Below, piece by piece: positions 42,206 to 50,787 of a stretch of 64,000 nucleotides of DNA (the first letter of the stretch is position 1; each line of letters begins with the position of its first letter). The stretch comes from Bacillota bacterium (lineage in GTDB: Bacteria > Bacillota > Clostridia > Christensenellales > Christensenellaceae). The stretch spans positions 1-64,000 of the forward strand of contig JAEWMJ010000048.1 of assembly GCA_023393165.1 (NCBI GenBank). Direction: 5' to 3'. The notes beneath the pieces are model-generated. The model was given only the letters and a program-made list of their open reading frames with translations, made no database searches and was not told where the DNA came from. The position numbers were made by a program, and so were the translations under genes.

Positions 42206-42586
42206 ATGAAAGAAACCCTGACATATCCCGAATGGACGGTCCTTTCGGCATTGTGGGAACACGAGCCGCAGACGCTGTCCGAAGTGATAGGGACGCTGGA
42301 AGGCAAAATGGACTGGAATTACCGGACATATGCCTCCTACCTGCGCAAGCTCTGCGAAAAAGGGCTGGTGGGCTTTGAGAGCAAAGGCCGGGATAATTTC
42401 TATTATCCCCTTGTCAGCCGCGAACAGTGCATACAGGCGGAAAGCCGGGATCTGATCCGCAAGGTCAGCAAAAAAAGCGCAAAAGACCTGCTCATCTGTA
42501 TGATCCGTGAAAGCGGCCTTGGTCCCAAGGATCATGCCGAATTGCAAAAGCTCCTGGAAGAGCTTTCAAAAGGAGATGATCGATAA
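42206..42586 (+). CDS. BlaI/MecI/CopY-family repressor
   Basis: A 126-residue winged-helix repressor. ETLTYPEWTVLSALWEHEP at the start, then TLSEVIGTLEG and WNYRTYASYLRKLCEKGLVGFE, make up the DNA-binding domain. The C-terminal half is the dimerisation and cleavage region. GGAGGTG precedes the ATG at 42206. Its stop codon overlaps the M56 peptidase gene by one base. In known systems the partner sensor triggers proteolysis of the repressor when an inducer binds. Confidence 0.92.
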   Translation: MKETLTYPEWTVLSALWEHEPQTLSEVIGTLEGKMDWNYRTYASYLRKLCEKGLVGFESKGRDNFYYPLVSREQCIQAESRDLIRKVSKKSAKDLLICMIRESGLGPKDHAELQKLLEELSKGDDR

Positions 42587-44793
42587 TGGATATTCTTAAG
42601 AATCTGCTTGAGATCACAGTCTATTCCACGGTTCTTTATGCCGCGGTCATGCTGTTTAAAACCCTTTTTAAAAAACACGCGTCTCCCCTGCTGCTGTACT
42701 TCATTTGGTTTCTCCTCATCGCGCGCCTGTTGATTCCAGTCACGCCCGATCCGGGCTTCAGCTTTATTACTCTCCCCGCTCCTGAGGCGCAGGAGGCCGC
42801 CGTATATCCGGCCGCGCCATCCGGCAGTGCAGAGGCCGTTGCGCCGGCAGACTGGGGAACGGTTTACTCCTCCCAAGCGGATCCTGTTTCGGACTTTGGG
42901 GATACTGCGGATCACACCCCCGTTTTGCCACAGCCATTTGCCACCCGGCCGGAATTTGACGCTGCACAGCTTTTGCTGCTTGCATGGATCGCCGGAGCGG
43001 CTTTTTTCCTGCTGCGGTTTATGATTGAATCTTCTTTACTGAAAAAAAGATTGCTGCGCGAAGCCGCTCCCCCTCCCTCCGCAGTTTTAAGCCTGGCAAA
43101 AGAAATTCAAACGGAACTGAATCTCCGCAATAATATAAAGATAAAGGTTCTTGACGGAATCACTTCTCCTGCGCTCACCGTGAATTTTAAGCCCACGGTC
43201 ATGCTTCCGGGAGAGCTGCTTTCGGGCGGCGGCATGCAGATTGAATACGCACTCCGGCACGAACTCATGCATGTAAAACGCGCCGACCATCTCGTGTGCA
43301 TATTGCTTTCAGTCCTGCGGGCCATGTACTGGTTTCATCCCGTGGTATGGCTGGCGTCACGGCAAATGAATCTGGACATGGAAACGGCATGCGACTATAT
43401 GGTGGTAAAACGGATGGGCCCCGGACAAAAGAAAGACTACGCCAAAACCATTCTGAACATGTACTGCGAGGGAAAAGCCGGACTGACGCTGGGCATGGGA
43501 CTTGAAAACACGCGGAAGGCAGCCGAGCGCCGCATCCGGGGCATATTCACACGGTCGGGCCGCGGAATGAAAGCGAAAATATGGGAGGTCCTTCTGGCAG
43601 CCGTTATGCTGGTCGCCTGCTTTACCACCGCCTGCCAGCCTGCTTACGCATCCGCCGCTTCGTCCGGATCCCGCTTTCAGGTTCCCGCCGAATGGAACGA
43701 GTCCATGCAATACGGCAATTTGACTATCGACGTGGATACGTCCGTAACAATGCCCGATGTTGACGCCTACCCTGTGGTACGGGTGGAATCGGCAGCGTTG
43801 CCGCAGGAGCGGATAGAACAAATCGTAAAATATTTTGTAGCGGATAGAATTACAAAAGATTCAGAATGGGAGCAGTTGGAAAAAATACTGCAAGAAGGCG
43901 CCAATAAGACTCATTGGGGAGTTTCATCCCGAGATGAAAATGGAATTTACGCTAATTTTAATTGGCAGAAGGCCGGCAACGGTAACCTTTACTCCCGCTT
44001 TGTTTACTCCACCGAATTTAACTATGAATACCAGACTGAGACTTATTACAGCGAGAACAAGGAATGGATCCAGAACCCAGGCATGAGGAAGGTGGAATAC
44101 GAAGAATTATTCAACGGAGTCCAGATATCCAGTGAAGACGCGCAGGCGCAGGCACAGAAAGTGATTGACGGTCTCGATATCGGTTACGTGCAGCTTGCAG
44201 GCGTTCAGAAAGCCGTGCTTTTAGGGTATGATTTAACTAATGATAATAAGGGCGACTGGCCTGACAAGGGCGGCTGGTTCTTCGAATACATGCGCTCGCC
44301 CGGAGGCATCCCGGGATACGATATGTCGGACAATATCCAGCCGGATACGCAGGGCGAATTCTGTCCCCCCTACCCCCTGGAAAATGTAAAAATCATTGTG
44401 ACGGATAACGGCGTGGAATACTTTGACTGGGTCGGATACTGCAATGTTTTGAAAACCGAGAATGAAGATGCGGCTCTCGTGCCTTTCGAGCAGATCCAGC
44501 AAAAACTGCTGGAGCAGATCAACACGGAACGTTCCCCGCTTCTGAGCAATTCCAGCATGAAAGGCGTCTTAATCACAGTAAATTCCGCGCAGCTGCGGAT
44601 GGGGCTCATCCAGTCGGAGGAAGATATTTACCAGTCGCTGATGGTGCCCGTATGGGTATTCGACACCACGGAGGCCTATTCTCTGGCGAACGGCAAAACA
44701 ACGCATTCTAACCTGACGTATATGATAGATGCCGTTAGCGGCAATGAAATAGATGCGGCCCGGATTTACGGGAAGGGCAACGCGTATCTGTAG
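42586..44793 (+). CDS. BlaR1-like M56 metallopeptidase sensor with an unrecognised extracellular domain
   Basis: A 735-residue membrane protein. Residues 1-350 form the M56 module, with membrane helices near 9-26, 36-52, 128-146 and 335-352 and the zinc motif HELMH at 225-229, followed by MNLDMETACDYMV. The helix near 340 ends in VACFTTACQPA. Everything after about 360 is outside the membrane and has no penicillin-binding motif (no SxxK with SxN/KTG order) that I can see. It contains Trp-Tyr-rich stretches and ISSEDAQAQAQKVIDGLDIG. So this is probably a sensor for something other than a beta-lactam. Confidence 0.82.
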   Translation: MDILKNLLEITVYSTVLYAAVMLFKTLFKKHASPLLLYFIWFLLIARLLIPVTPDPGFSFITLPAPEAQEAAVYPAAPSGSAEAVAPADWGTVYSSQADPVSDFGDTADHTPVLPQPFATRPEFDAAQLLLLAWIAGAAFFLLRFMIESSLLKKRLLREAAPPPSAVLSLAKEIQTELNLRNNIKIKVLDGITSPALTVNFKPTVMLPGELLSGGGMQIEYALRHELMHVKRADHLVCILLSVLRAMYWFHPVVWLASRQMNLDMETACDYMVVKRMGPGQKKDYAKTILNMYCEGKAGLTLGMGLENTRKAAERRIRGIFTRSGRGMKAKIWEVLLAAVMLVACFTTACQPAYASAASSGSRFQVPAEWNESMQYGNLTIDVDTSVTMPDVDAYPVVRVESAALPQERIEQIVKYFVADRITKDSEWEQLEKILQEGANKTHWGVSSRDENGIYANFNWQKAGNGNLYSRFVYSTEFNYEYQTETYYSENKEWIQNPGMRKVEYEELFNGVQISSEDAQAQAQKVIDGLDIGYVQLAGVQKAVLLGYDLTNDNKGDWPDKGGWFFEYMRSPGGIPGYDMSDNIQPDTQGEFCPPYPLENVKIIVTDNGVEYFDWVGYCNVLKTENEDAALVPFEQIQQKLLEQINTERSPLLSNSSMKGVLITVNSAQLRMGLIQSEEDIYQSLMVPVWVFDTTEAYSLANGKTTHSNLTYMIDAVSGNEIDAARIYGKGNAYL

Positions 44794-44980
44794 CTCCCCG
44801 GATGTACTAACAAAAAGTACAAAAAAAGGCAGTTGCAAAATGGTTTGCAAAAACAACAAGGTAAGCTTTTCAGAGGAATTCCGTTTGGATTTTCGACGTG
44901 AGCAAGCCTCAGCCTTATAAGTGTTCAGAATAATGACACAAAGAAACAAGGAACCGGTTGGCGGCAAAAAACAGTTGGCA

Positions 44981-45011
44981 AAAGGGCGACTTTTGGAAGG
45001 AGCCCTTTTTT
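44981..45011 (+). terminator. Probable intrinsic terminator downstream of the M56 gene
   Basis: AAAGGGC pairs with GCCCTTT around a 14-nt loop, followed by TTTTTT. It lies about 190 bp after the stop codon. No gene was identified between 44794 and 45603. Confidence 0.55.
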
Positions 45012-45159
45012 GCTTTGACAGGTAGCAGCCATCAAATAAAATTCGAAAGGGGCAAGGTTCAAAAAATGGGCGAAGTTTTATAATTATAATTAAACTACAG
45101 CCAGAAAACAGTCATGCCGCGTATACAGTCTATCATTTTTAGATTCATTTGGCCTATTG

Positions 45160-45421
45160 GGCTGGCAACCCTGCTCGGGCTAAGGCAGCATTTACCCAAG
45201 GCCCCTGCGAGCCGTTTTAAGGAGGATATGGGGGTTGTCAGGGGACCTAAGGAGGGAAATCGGAATCTCTCCTTGGCCCGCCTGACGAAAAAGCAGAAAG
45301 ACAGACCCAAATTAAAAAATAGGTTTGTTAATAAGTAAGTAATTGTTTCAGGACATTCGCTGAGCATACGCTGAGAGGTAGGGAGCGATGACGAACGAAC
45401 CCTGAAGCTATAGCAAAATGG
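45160..45421 (+). repeat. Modular dispersed element, copy 2
   Basis: First module GGCTGGCAACCCTG through GGGGGTTGTCAGGGG to CGCCTGACGAAAAAG (45160-45293). Second module CGCTGAG...GAACGAACCCTGAAGC...GCAAAATGG (45356-45421). The first module matches the minus-strand copy at 56828-56958 almost base for base in long stretches. Both modules match copy 1 at 17819-18002. It is noncoding. Confidence 0.65.
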
Positions 45422-45515
45422 AAGGTGGAACCCTCCACTCCGGCTTGGCCCCTAACAAAAAAAATGGATAGGTCTTAGAATAGTCATGTTATCAGCTAAG
45501 AGAATAGATCGGCCG

Positions 45516-45547
45516 CACAGATTCTTCACTGCGTTCAGAATGACAGG
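45516..45547. repeat. Short intergenic repeat-like sequence
   Basis: CAGATTCTTCACTGCG followed by TTCAGAATGACAGG, with ATTCT/AGAAT dyad ends. I recall this wording as a widespread short intergenic repeat in bacteria, but only one copy occurs here. Confidence 0.3.
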
Positions 45548-45558
45548 GTAGAACGACA

Positions 45559-45594
45559 AAAAGAGAACTGCGGCGCCGCAGTTCTCTTTTCAAT
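45559..45594 (-). terminator. Intrinsic terminator of the nucleoside transporter operon
   Basis: A perfect 16-bp stem, AAAAGAGAACTGCGGC and its complement, with no loop bases beyond the centre. T-rich flanks lie on both sides. It is 10 bp after the stop codon of the last leftward permease gene. Confidence 0.8.
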
Positions 45595-45603
45595 TGCATA
45601 AAA

Positions 45604-46575
45604 TTATCTTTCCTCACGGAAATAAGGAAGGCCCAGACTGTCTGGGGGCTGGTTTTCGCGCTTTTTACGCATGGATACGATAATCAACACAATGATCGTG
45701 ACAATGTAAGGCAACACTTTGAAGAGCTCCTGCGACGAGCGGGTAAGGCCCGGAATATAGAAGAAGAGCCAGAAAAGAACGCCAAACAGATAAGAGCCCC
45801 AAATCGCATGTTTGGGTTTCCAGCGGGCAAATATCACGAGCGCAACGGCAAGCCAGCCAAGCTTTTCTATGCCGCCGTCTATAGCCCATGTACCCTTGAT
45901 ATAGTCCATCACGTAATAAAGGCCGCCCAAACCGGAGATAGCCGCGCCAAGACAGGTCGACAGGTATTTGTACTTGGAAACGTTAATTCCGGCAGCATCC
46001 GCCGTACCGGGATTTTCACCAACCGCGCGGAGATTAAGTCCCTTTCGCGTACTGCTCAGGAACCAGGTTATGATAATAGCCAGAATAATCGCAAGATAGA
46101 CCATAAAGCCGAGCGCGGAAAAAACGCCCGCGCTTGACAGGAAGGGCAGCGTAGCGCGGAAGGCGCCGCTGGTCGCGGCAACGGAAATCTGCCCCACGCC
46201 GCCGGCCATCGAATTCAACGCGCCGCCAAAAAAATTGGCAACACCCGCGCCGAATATGGTCAATGTAAGACCCGTCACGTTCTGGTTGGCGCGCAGAGTG
46301 ATTGTCAGAAAGCTGTATAAAAGGCCACCCAGAATAGAGGCCGCCAGCGCGCAAACTAAAGCGATGAGAAGCCCGACGCCGGGAATGGGTGATGCGGAAC
46401 TCGATTCATAAATGAAAGCGCCGGCAAGGCCCGCAATACCCCCAAGAAACATGATGCCCGGAACACCAAGATTCAGATTACCAGATTTCTCTGTTAAAAT
46501 TTCACCTGTGGCACCAAAGAGTATAACAGTGCCGAAAACAATTGCAGCCTGAAGCAACGACAGAACCTGATCCAT
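45604..46575 (-). CDS. Nucleoside/simple-sugar ABC transporter permease (BmpD/NupQ type)
   Basis: A 323-residue membrane protein starting MDQVLSLLQAAIVFGTVILF at 46575, which places the ATG one base after the preceding stop. The motif GATGEILTEKSGNLNLGVPGIMFLGG near residue 20 is diagnostic of this permease group, and RKGLNLRAVGENPGTADAAGINV near 190 is the coupling loop. It has about eight to ten helices. With the permease at 46577-47674 it forms the channel. Purine nucleosides are the best-known cargo of this family. Confidence 0.9.
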   Translation of the reverse strand: MDQVLSLLQAAIVFGTVILFGATGEILTEKSGNLNLGVPGIMFLGGIAGLAGAFIYESSSASPIPGVGLLIALVCALAASILGGLLYSFLTITLRANQNVTGLTLTIFGAGVANFFGGALNSMAGGVGQISVAATSGAFRATLPFLSSAGVFSALGFMVYLAIILAIIITWFLSSTRKGLNLRAVGENPGTADAAGINVSKYKYLSTCLGAAISGLGGLYYVMDYIKGTWAIDGGIEKLGWLAVALVIFARWKPKHAIWGSYLFGVLFWLFFYIPGLTRSSQELFKVLPYIVTIIVLIIVSMRKKRENQPPDSLGLPYFREER

Positions 46576-46576
46576 A

Positions 46577-47674
46577 TCAATTTGCTTCCTTTCCACCGCG
46601 GAAAACCAACCGGTAATTAGTAAAAAACTCGCTGCCAAGAATGAAAAACAGTATAATACCCGTAATCATTTTAGACGCGAAATCATTAAGATTATATTGC
46701 GAAGCGATCTGTATCGCACCCTTTTCCAGGAAAACCAGCAGCGCCGCGATAAGAATCATCGTAAAAGTGTTGAATTTGGCAAGCCAGGCCACGATGATGG
46801 CCGTAAAGCCACTCCCGCCGGCGGTGCTCGTTGAAATCGTATGCGACGCGCCGGCGACCGCGATATAGCCCGCCAAACCGCAGATAGCACCCGAAATCAT
46901 CATCGTCCGGATAATAACGCTTTTAACATGTAGGCCGATATAACGAGCCGTACGCTCGGATTCGCCAACAACCGCAATCTCATAGCCTTGCTTGGAGTAG
47001 CGCAGATAAATGTACATAATAACCGTAAGCGCCAGAACTATCACCACGTTCAGCATATACTGCTGCCCGAATAGCGGGGGGAACCAACCGGCTTTCGTTT
47101 GCTGGTTGATAATACCAACCGTATTAGAGCCGAAGGGGTTTTCCCATGTGGCGACAAAAAACGATGTCAGCTGAATGGCGACATAGTTCATCATCAGGGT
47201 AAACAGCGTTTCATTCGTTCCGAAACGCGCCTTGAATGCAGCGGGAATCAAACCCCACAGAGCGCCTGCCGCACAGCTTACGGCAAAGGCTATAATCAGC
47301 AGCAGCCATGACGGCATTGTATTGCCGCAATAGATCATTACGGCGGCAGTCGCAATGCCGCCGACTAAAATCTGGCCCTCCGCGCCAATATTCCAAAAGC
47401 GCATTTTAAAGGCAGGCGCCAGACCGATCCCGATACACAGCAGCATCATCATATCGCGCAGAGTAACCCAAAGGCGTTTTTCGGTGCCAAAATTACCCTC
47501 GAACATGGCGCCGTAAACTTTGAGCGGATTCAGCTGAACAATGGCGTATATGACGATCGCGCTGACTGCGAGCGCCAGAACAAGACCGGCGATCCGAATG
47601 AGCAAGCCGTGCGAGATCGAAATGGAATCGCGCTTGGCGATGCGCATAAAGGGTACATTATGAGACTGGTTCAT
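46577..47674 (-). CDS. Nucleoside/simple-sugar ABC transporter permease (BmpC/NupP type)
   Basis: A 365-residue membrane protein with LGLAPAFKMRFWNIGAEGQILVGG split across residues 82-106, a signature of this group. SKQGYEIAVVGESERTARYIGLHV near residue 228 is the ATPase-contact loop. The N-terminal 25 residues are cytoplasmic. Its start overlaps the ATPase gene by 4 bp. It works with the second permease and the BMP lipoprotein for uptake of nucleosides, which would feed the purine-degrading genes to the right. Confidence 0.9.
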   Translation of the reverse strand: MNQSHNVPFMRIAKRDSISISHGLLIRIAGLVLALAVSAIVIYAIVQLNPLKVYGAMFEGNFGTEKRLWVTLRDMMMLLCIGIGLAPAFKMRFWNIGAEGQILVGGIATAAVMIYCGNTMPSWLLLIIAFAVSCAAGALWGLIPAAFKARFGTNETLFTLMMNYVAIQLTSFFVATWENPFGSNTVGIINQQTKAGWFPPLFGQQYMLNVVIVLALTVIMYIYLRYSKQGYEIAVVGESERTARYIGLHVKSVIIRTMMISGAICGLAGYIAVAGASHTISTSTAGGSGFTAIIVAWLAKFNTFTMILIAALLVFLEKGAIQIASQYNLNDFASKMITGIILFFILGSEFFTNYRLVFRGGKEAN

Positions 47675-49209
47675 GCTTGTCCTCCCCCTCCAAATTTGGT
47701 CATCATCATGCCGACTTCACGCTTATCCGCGTCTCTGCCGGGGATGATGCCGCTGACCATTCCGCCGCAGAGGACAAGAATCCGGTCACAGAACTCCAGC
47801 AGGACATCCAGATCCTCTCCGACAAAAATGACGGCGACGCCCTTTTGCTTCTGCTGGTTGATAAGATCATAAATGGTGTAAGATGAATTGATGTCAAGCC
47901 CGCGCACGGCATAAGCCGTCATCAGAACGGTCGGTGAGGAGGAAATCTCGCGCCCGACCAAAACCTTTTGAACATTTCCGCCCGAGAGCCTGCGCACCGG
48001 TGTGGAAAGACCGGGCGTGTTCACAGACAGATCGTTCACAACGCGCTCCGCCAGGCTGCGCGGCGTTTTTCTGTCGGTAAATACGGACTTTCCGCGGCGG
48101 AACGAGCGGAGCATCATGTTGTCGGTTAAGTCCATGCTGCCGACCAGCCCCATACCGAGCCTGTCTTCGGGTACGAAAGACAGCATCACGCCCAAAGCGG
48201 AAATTTCGCGCGGGTCCTTGCCGATAAGCTGAATCCCCTGGCCGGTCTCAGGCTGGATATATGTAATGCTTCCCGATTCAAAAGGCTGCAACCCAGCGAT
48301 AGACTCCAGCAGCTCTTTCTGTCCGCAGCCGGAAATACCGGCAATACCGAGGATTTCGCCCGAATACGCGGTGAACGAGACATCACAGAGTTTTGTTACC
48401 CCGTCCTTATCCCGAACTGTCAGGCCTTCCACAACAATGCGCGGTTTCGGCTCCTTCGGCTCGGGCCGCTCGATATTCAGAGAAACGGAACGGCCGACCA
48501 TCATATTAGTCATCTCCGCAGCGTTTGTGTCTTTTGTCGGCATACCGCCCACGAATTGCCCGCGCCGCAGAACCACAACGCGGTCCGATATCTCCTCAAC
48601 CTCATGCAGCTTGTGTGTGATAATGACGATGGCTTTGCCGTCATCGCGCATGTTGCGCAGAACGGCGAAGAGCTTCTCCGTTTCCTGCGGGGTCAGTACG
48701 GCGGTGGGTTCGTCAAGTATCAAAACATCCACGCCCCGGTAGAGTACCTTTACAATTTCCACCGTCTGCTTCTGGGAAACGGACATATTATAGATTTTTT
48801 GATTCGGATCGACATCAAAGCCATACATCGCGCAAATATTGCGTATCTTCTCGCCAACGGCTTTCAGGTCAAGACGGCCTTTTCCCGGCATGCCAAGGAT
48901 AATGTTTTCGGCTGCGGTCAGCACATCCACAAGCTTGAAGTGTTGGTGAATCATGCCGACGCCAAGGTCATAAGCGTCCTTGGGACTCCGGATGGAAACC
49001 TCACGCCCGCCAACAAATATATGTCCGGCATCTGGATAATAGATGCCGGAAAGCATATTCATGAGCGTTGTCTTGCCGCTGCCGTTTTCTCCGAGCAAGG
49101 CGAGAATCTCTCCTCTATATATATCGAGCCCAACCCGGTCGTTAGCAACAATCGGGCCGAAAGTCTTGGTAATATCGCGCATGCTGACCGCCGCTTCGGC
49201 GCTTTGCAT
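47671..49209 (-). CDS. Nucleoside/simple-sugar ABC transporter ATP-binding protein
   Basis: A 512-residue protein with two ATPase domains. The first has Walker A GENGSGKTT near residue 36, MSVSQKQTVEIVKVLYRGVDVLILDEPTAVLTP, and the HKLHEVEEI switch. The second has GISGCGQKELLESI in place of Walker A and LSGGNVQKVLVGREI. This domain pair is standard for BMP-linked transporters (NupO-like). It follows the binding-protein gene after a hairpin and overlaps the first permease gene. Confidence 0.92.
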   Translation of the reverse strand: MQSAEAAVSMRDITKTFGPIVANDRVGLDIYRGEILALLGENGSGKTTLMNMLSGIYYPDAGHIFVGGREVSIRSPKDAYDLGVGMIHQHFKLVDVLTAAENIILGMPGKGRLDLKAVGEKIRNICAMYGFDVDPNQKIYNMSVSQKQTVEIVKVLYRGVDVLILDEPTAVLTPQETEKLFAVLRNMRDDGKAIVIITHKLHEVEEISDRVVVLRRGQFVGGMPTKDTNAAEMTNMMVGRSVSLNIERPEPKEPKPRIVVEGLTVRDKDGVTKLCDVSFTAYSGEILGIAGISGCGQKELLESIAGLQPFESGSITYIQPETGQGIQLIGKDPREISALGVMLSFVPEDRLGMGLVGSMDLTDNMMLRSFRRGKSVFTDRKTPRSLAERVVNDLSVNTPGLSTPVRRLSGGNVQKVLVGREISSSPTVLMTAYAVRGLDINSSYTIYDLINQQKQKGVAVIFVGEDLDVLLEFCDRILVLCGGMVSGIIPGRDADKREVGMMMTKFGGGGQA

Positions 49210-49239
49210 AGTGGATTACCTCCCTTGGAAATGATAGAA

Positions 49240-49261
49240 AGAGCCACACTTAAGTGGCCCT
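49240..49261 (-). promoter_or_regulatory. Intercistronic hairpin between BMP lipoprotein and ATPase genes
   Basis: AGAGCCAC and GTGGCCCT form an 8-bp stem (one G-T pair) with a short loop. On the minus strand it is followed by CTTTCT, so partial termination or mRNA stabilisation is likely. It parallels the hairpin at 3806-3841 in the first transporter. Confidence 0.5.
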
Positions 49262-49285
49262 TTCCGTTTTATAAACAGAGTATAA

Positions 49286-50590
49286 TTATTGAGCGTTGAG
49301 TTCTGTGATACCGTCGATGCGCAGACCGAAGTATGGGGCGCTGCGTATTGTCGACTCGTGGAAAACGCCGTCAGAAATAGCTTCTTCACTATCGGGTACA
49401 AAGTCTCCATCGGTATCGACAGCCATCGCGCTGGTGACAGTCTCGCCGCCTACGGTGAACTTTGAGGTATCAAACACGTTGAGGCTGCCGTCTTTCAGAG
49501 CGGCTTCAACCTCCGCGACCTTCTCAGCTGTGCCTTCGGCGCAGCTTTCGCCCAGCGTGGATATCATGACCGCGCCATCATTAAAGCCTTTTGCCCAATC
49601 TGTGGCGATTTCTTCACCGTTTTTGATGCAGTTAAACGCATAGGTGTAATAAACGCTCCAGTCGTTCTGAGCGCTGGTCAGCGCTGATTGTGGCGCAACG
49701 GAGAGCATGTCAACGTTGTAGCCCACGCAGTAAACGGTGGTACCGCCTTCGAGCAGCGCTTCGCAGGCGGAAGGCGCACCGGTGGAATCCGCGTGCTGGC
49801 TGATAATGATGCAGCCGGAAGAAACAAGAGCGTTAGCAGCTTCCGCTTCAGCGGTCGGATCGTACCAAGAGTTGGTGTAGGTCACGTCCATCACAACGTT
49901 TTCGACAACGGACTTGACGCCAAGATAAAAACCGGTATAACCGGAAACGACTTCCGCATACGGGAAGGCCCCGACGTAACCAAGCTTGATGTTGCCGTCC
50001 GCATCCTTGTTGGAATCGGCAACCTTGCCATCCGCAACAAGCTCGGCCAGTTTCATACCCGCAACAACGCCCGATACATAACGGGATTCGTAAGTATAGT
50101 TAAAAGCGTTCTTAAAGTTCGGCAGTCCCGAAAGCGCAGCCGTATCGCCCGTCATGGACACAAAGGTGACGTCCGGATTTTCGCTGGCGGCCTGCTGCAT
50201 ATAGCTCTGGTGGCCGTAACTATCCGAGAATACGTAGGTGCAGCCCTGCTCCACAAGGTCGGTTGCCGTATCGTAGCAGCTTTCATCCTCCGCAATGTTG
50301 TATTTCCAAATAATCTGGTCGTCAGAGATTCCGGCTGCGGCGGCCGCTTTCCTGATGCCGTCAATGTGGGCAAAGTCATAACCAGTGTTTTCGTCATGGA
50401 CCAGAATAACCCCGATCTTAACTGCAGCATCCGCTGACGGTTCCGCTGCCGAAGCTTCGGCAGGAGACGCCTGGGCAGAAGACGCCTCGGCAGGAGACGT
50501 CGCAGGGGTTTCCTGAGCCTGCTGGCTGCATCCTGCAAACGGCACGATGACCATTGCCAGTACCACTAGTAACAGTATAAACTTTTTCAT
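49286..50590 (-). CDS. BMP-family substrate-binding lipoprotein (nucleoside ABC transporter)
   Basis: A 434-residue lipoprotein of the PnrA/Med/BMP family. The ATG at 50590 follows AAGGAGG. MKKFILLLVVLAMVIVPFAG is the signal, and Cys21 is the lipidated residue. An Ala/Ser/Glu/Pro linker follows to about residue 50. Family motifs are VHDENTGYDFAHIDGIRKA near residue 65, VFSDSYGHQSYMQQAA near 120 and LGYVGAFPYAEVVSGYTGFYLG near 210. PnrA-type proteins bind purine nucleosides. It is first in the leftward transport operon, with a clear promoter upstream. Confidence 0.9.
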   Translation of the reverse strand: MKKFILLLVVLAMVIVPFAGCSQQAQETPATSPAEASSAQASPAEASAAEPSADAAVKIGVILVHDENTGYDFAHIDGIRKAAAAAGISDDQIIWKYNIAEDESCYDTATDLVEQGCTYVFSDSYGHQSYMQQAASENPDVTFVSMTGDTAALSGLPNFKNAFNYTYESRYVSGVVAGMKLAELVADGKVADSNKDADGNIKLGYVGAFPYAEVVSGYTGFYLGVKSVVENVVMDVTYTNSWYDPTAEAEAANALVSSGCIIISQHADSTGAPSACEALLEGGTTVYCVGYNVDMLSVAPQSALTSAQNDWSVYYTYAFNCIKNGEEIATDWAKGFNDGAVMISTLGESCAEGTAEKVAEVEAALKDGSLNVFDTSKFTVGGETVTSAMAVDTDGDFVPDSEEAISDGVFHESTIRSAPYFGLRIDGITELNAQ

Positions 50591-50667
50591 AGCTTCCTCC
50601 TTAGTTACAAAAAACAAAAAAATAAACAAAGATACTTTTTGCTAACATCCTTGTTCAAACAATAAGA

Positions 50668-50696
50668 ATCATAGCATAATATCAACAATAAAACAA
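50668..50696 (-). promoter_or_regulatory. Sigma-A-like promoter of the nucleoside transporter operon
   Basis: Minus strand: -35 TTGTTT (50691-50696), 17 bp, -10 TATGAT (50668-50673), about 78 bp before the lipoprotein start. No purine riboswitch core was recognised in the leader. Confidence 0.55.
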
Positions 50697-50787
50697 GTTT
50701 TTTTTGCCTCCAAAATTTTTTTGTAAAAACTTTTAATTGACGCCTGCCCGAGCCTCTGTTCTCTTAGAGACCGGTCAGGCATCTGCC

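Noticed and set aside
45095..45367. ORFs on both strands over the repeat element near 45.2 kb
   Set aside because: They translate the noncoding modular element. The related copy at 56.9 kb is not open in the same frame.
50591..50720. Purine riboswitch in front of the nucleoside transporter
   Set aside because: I looked for the conserved three-way junction core and its loop motifs and did not find them.
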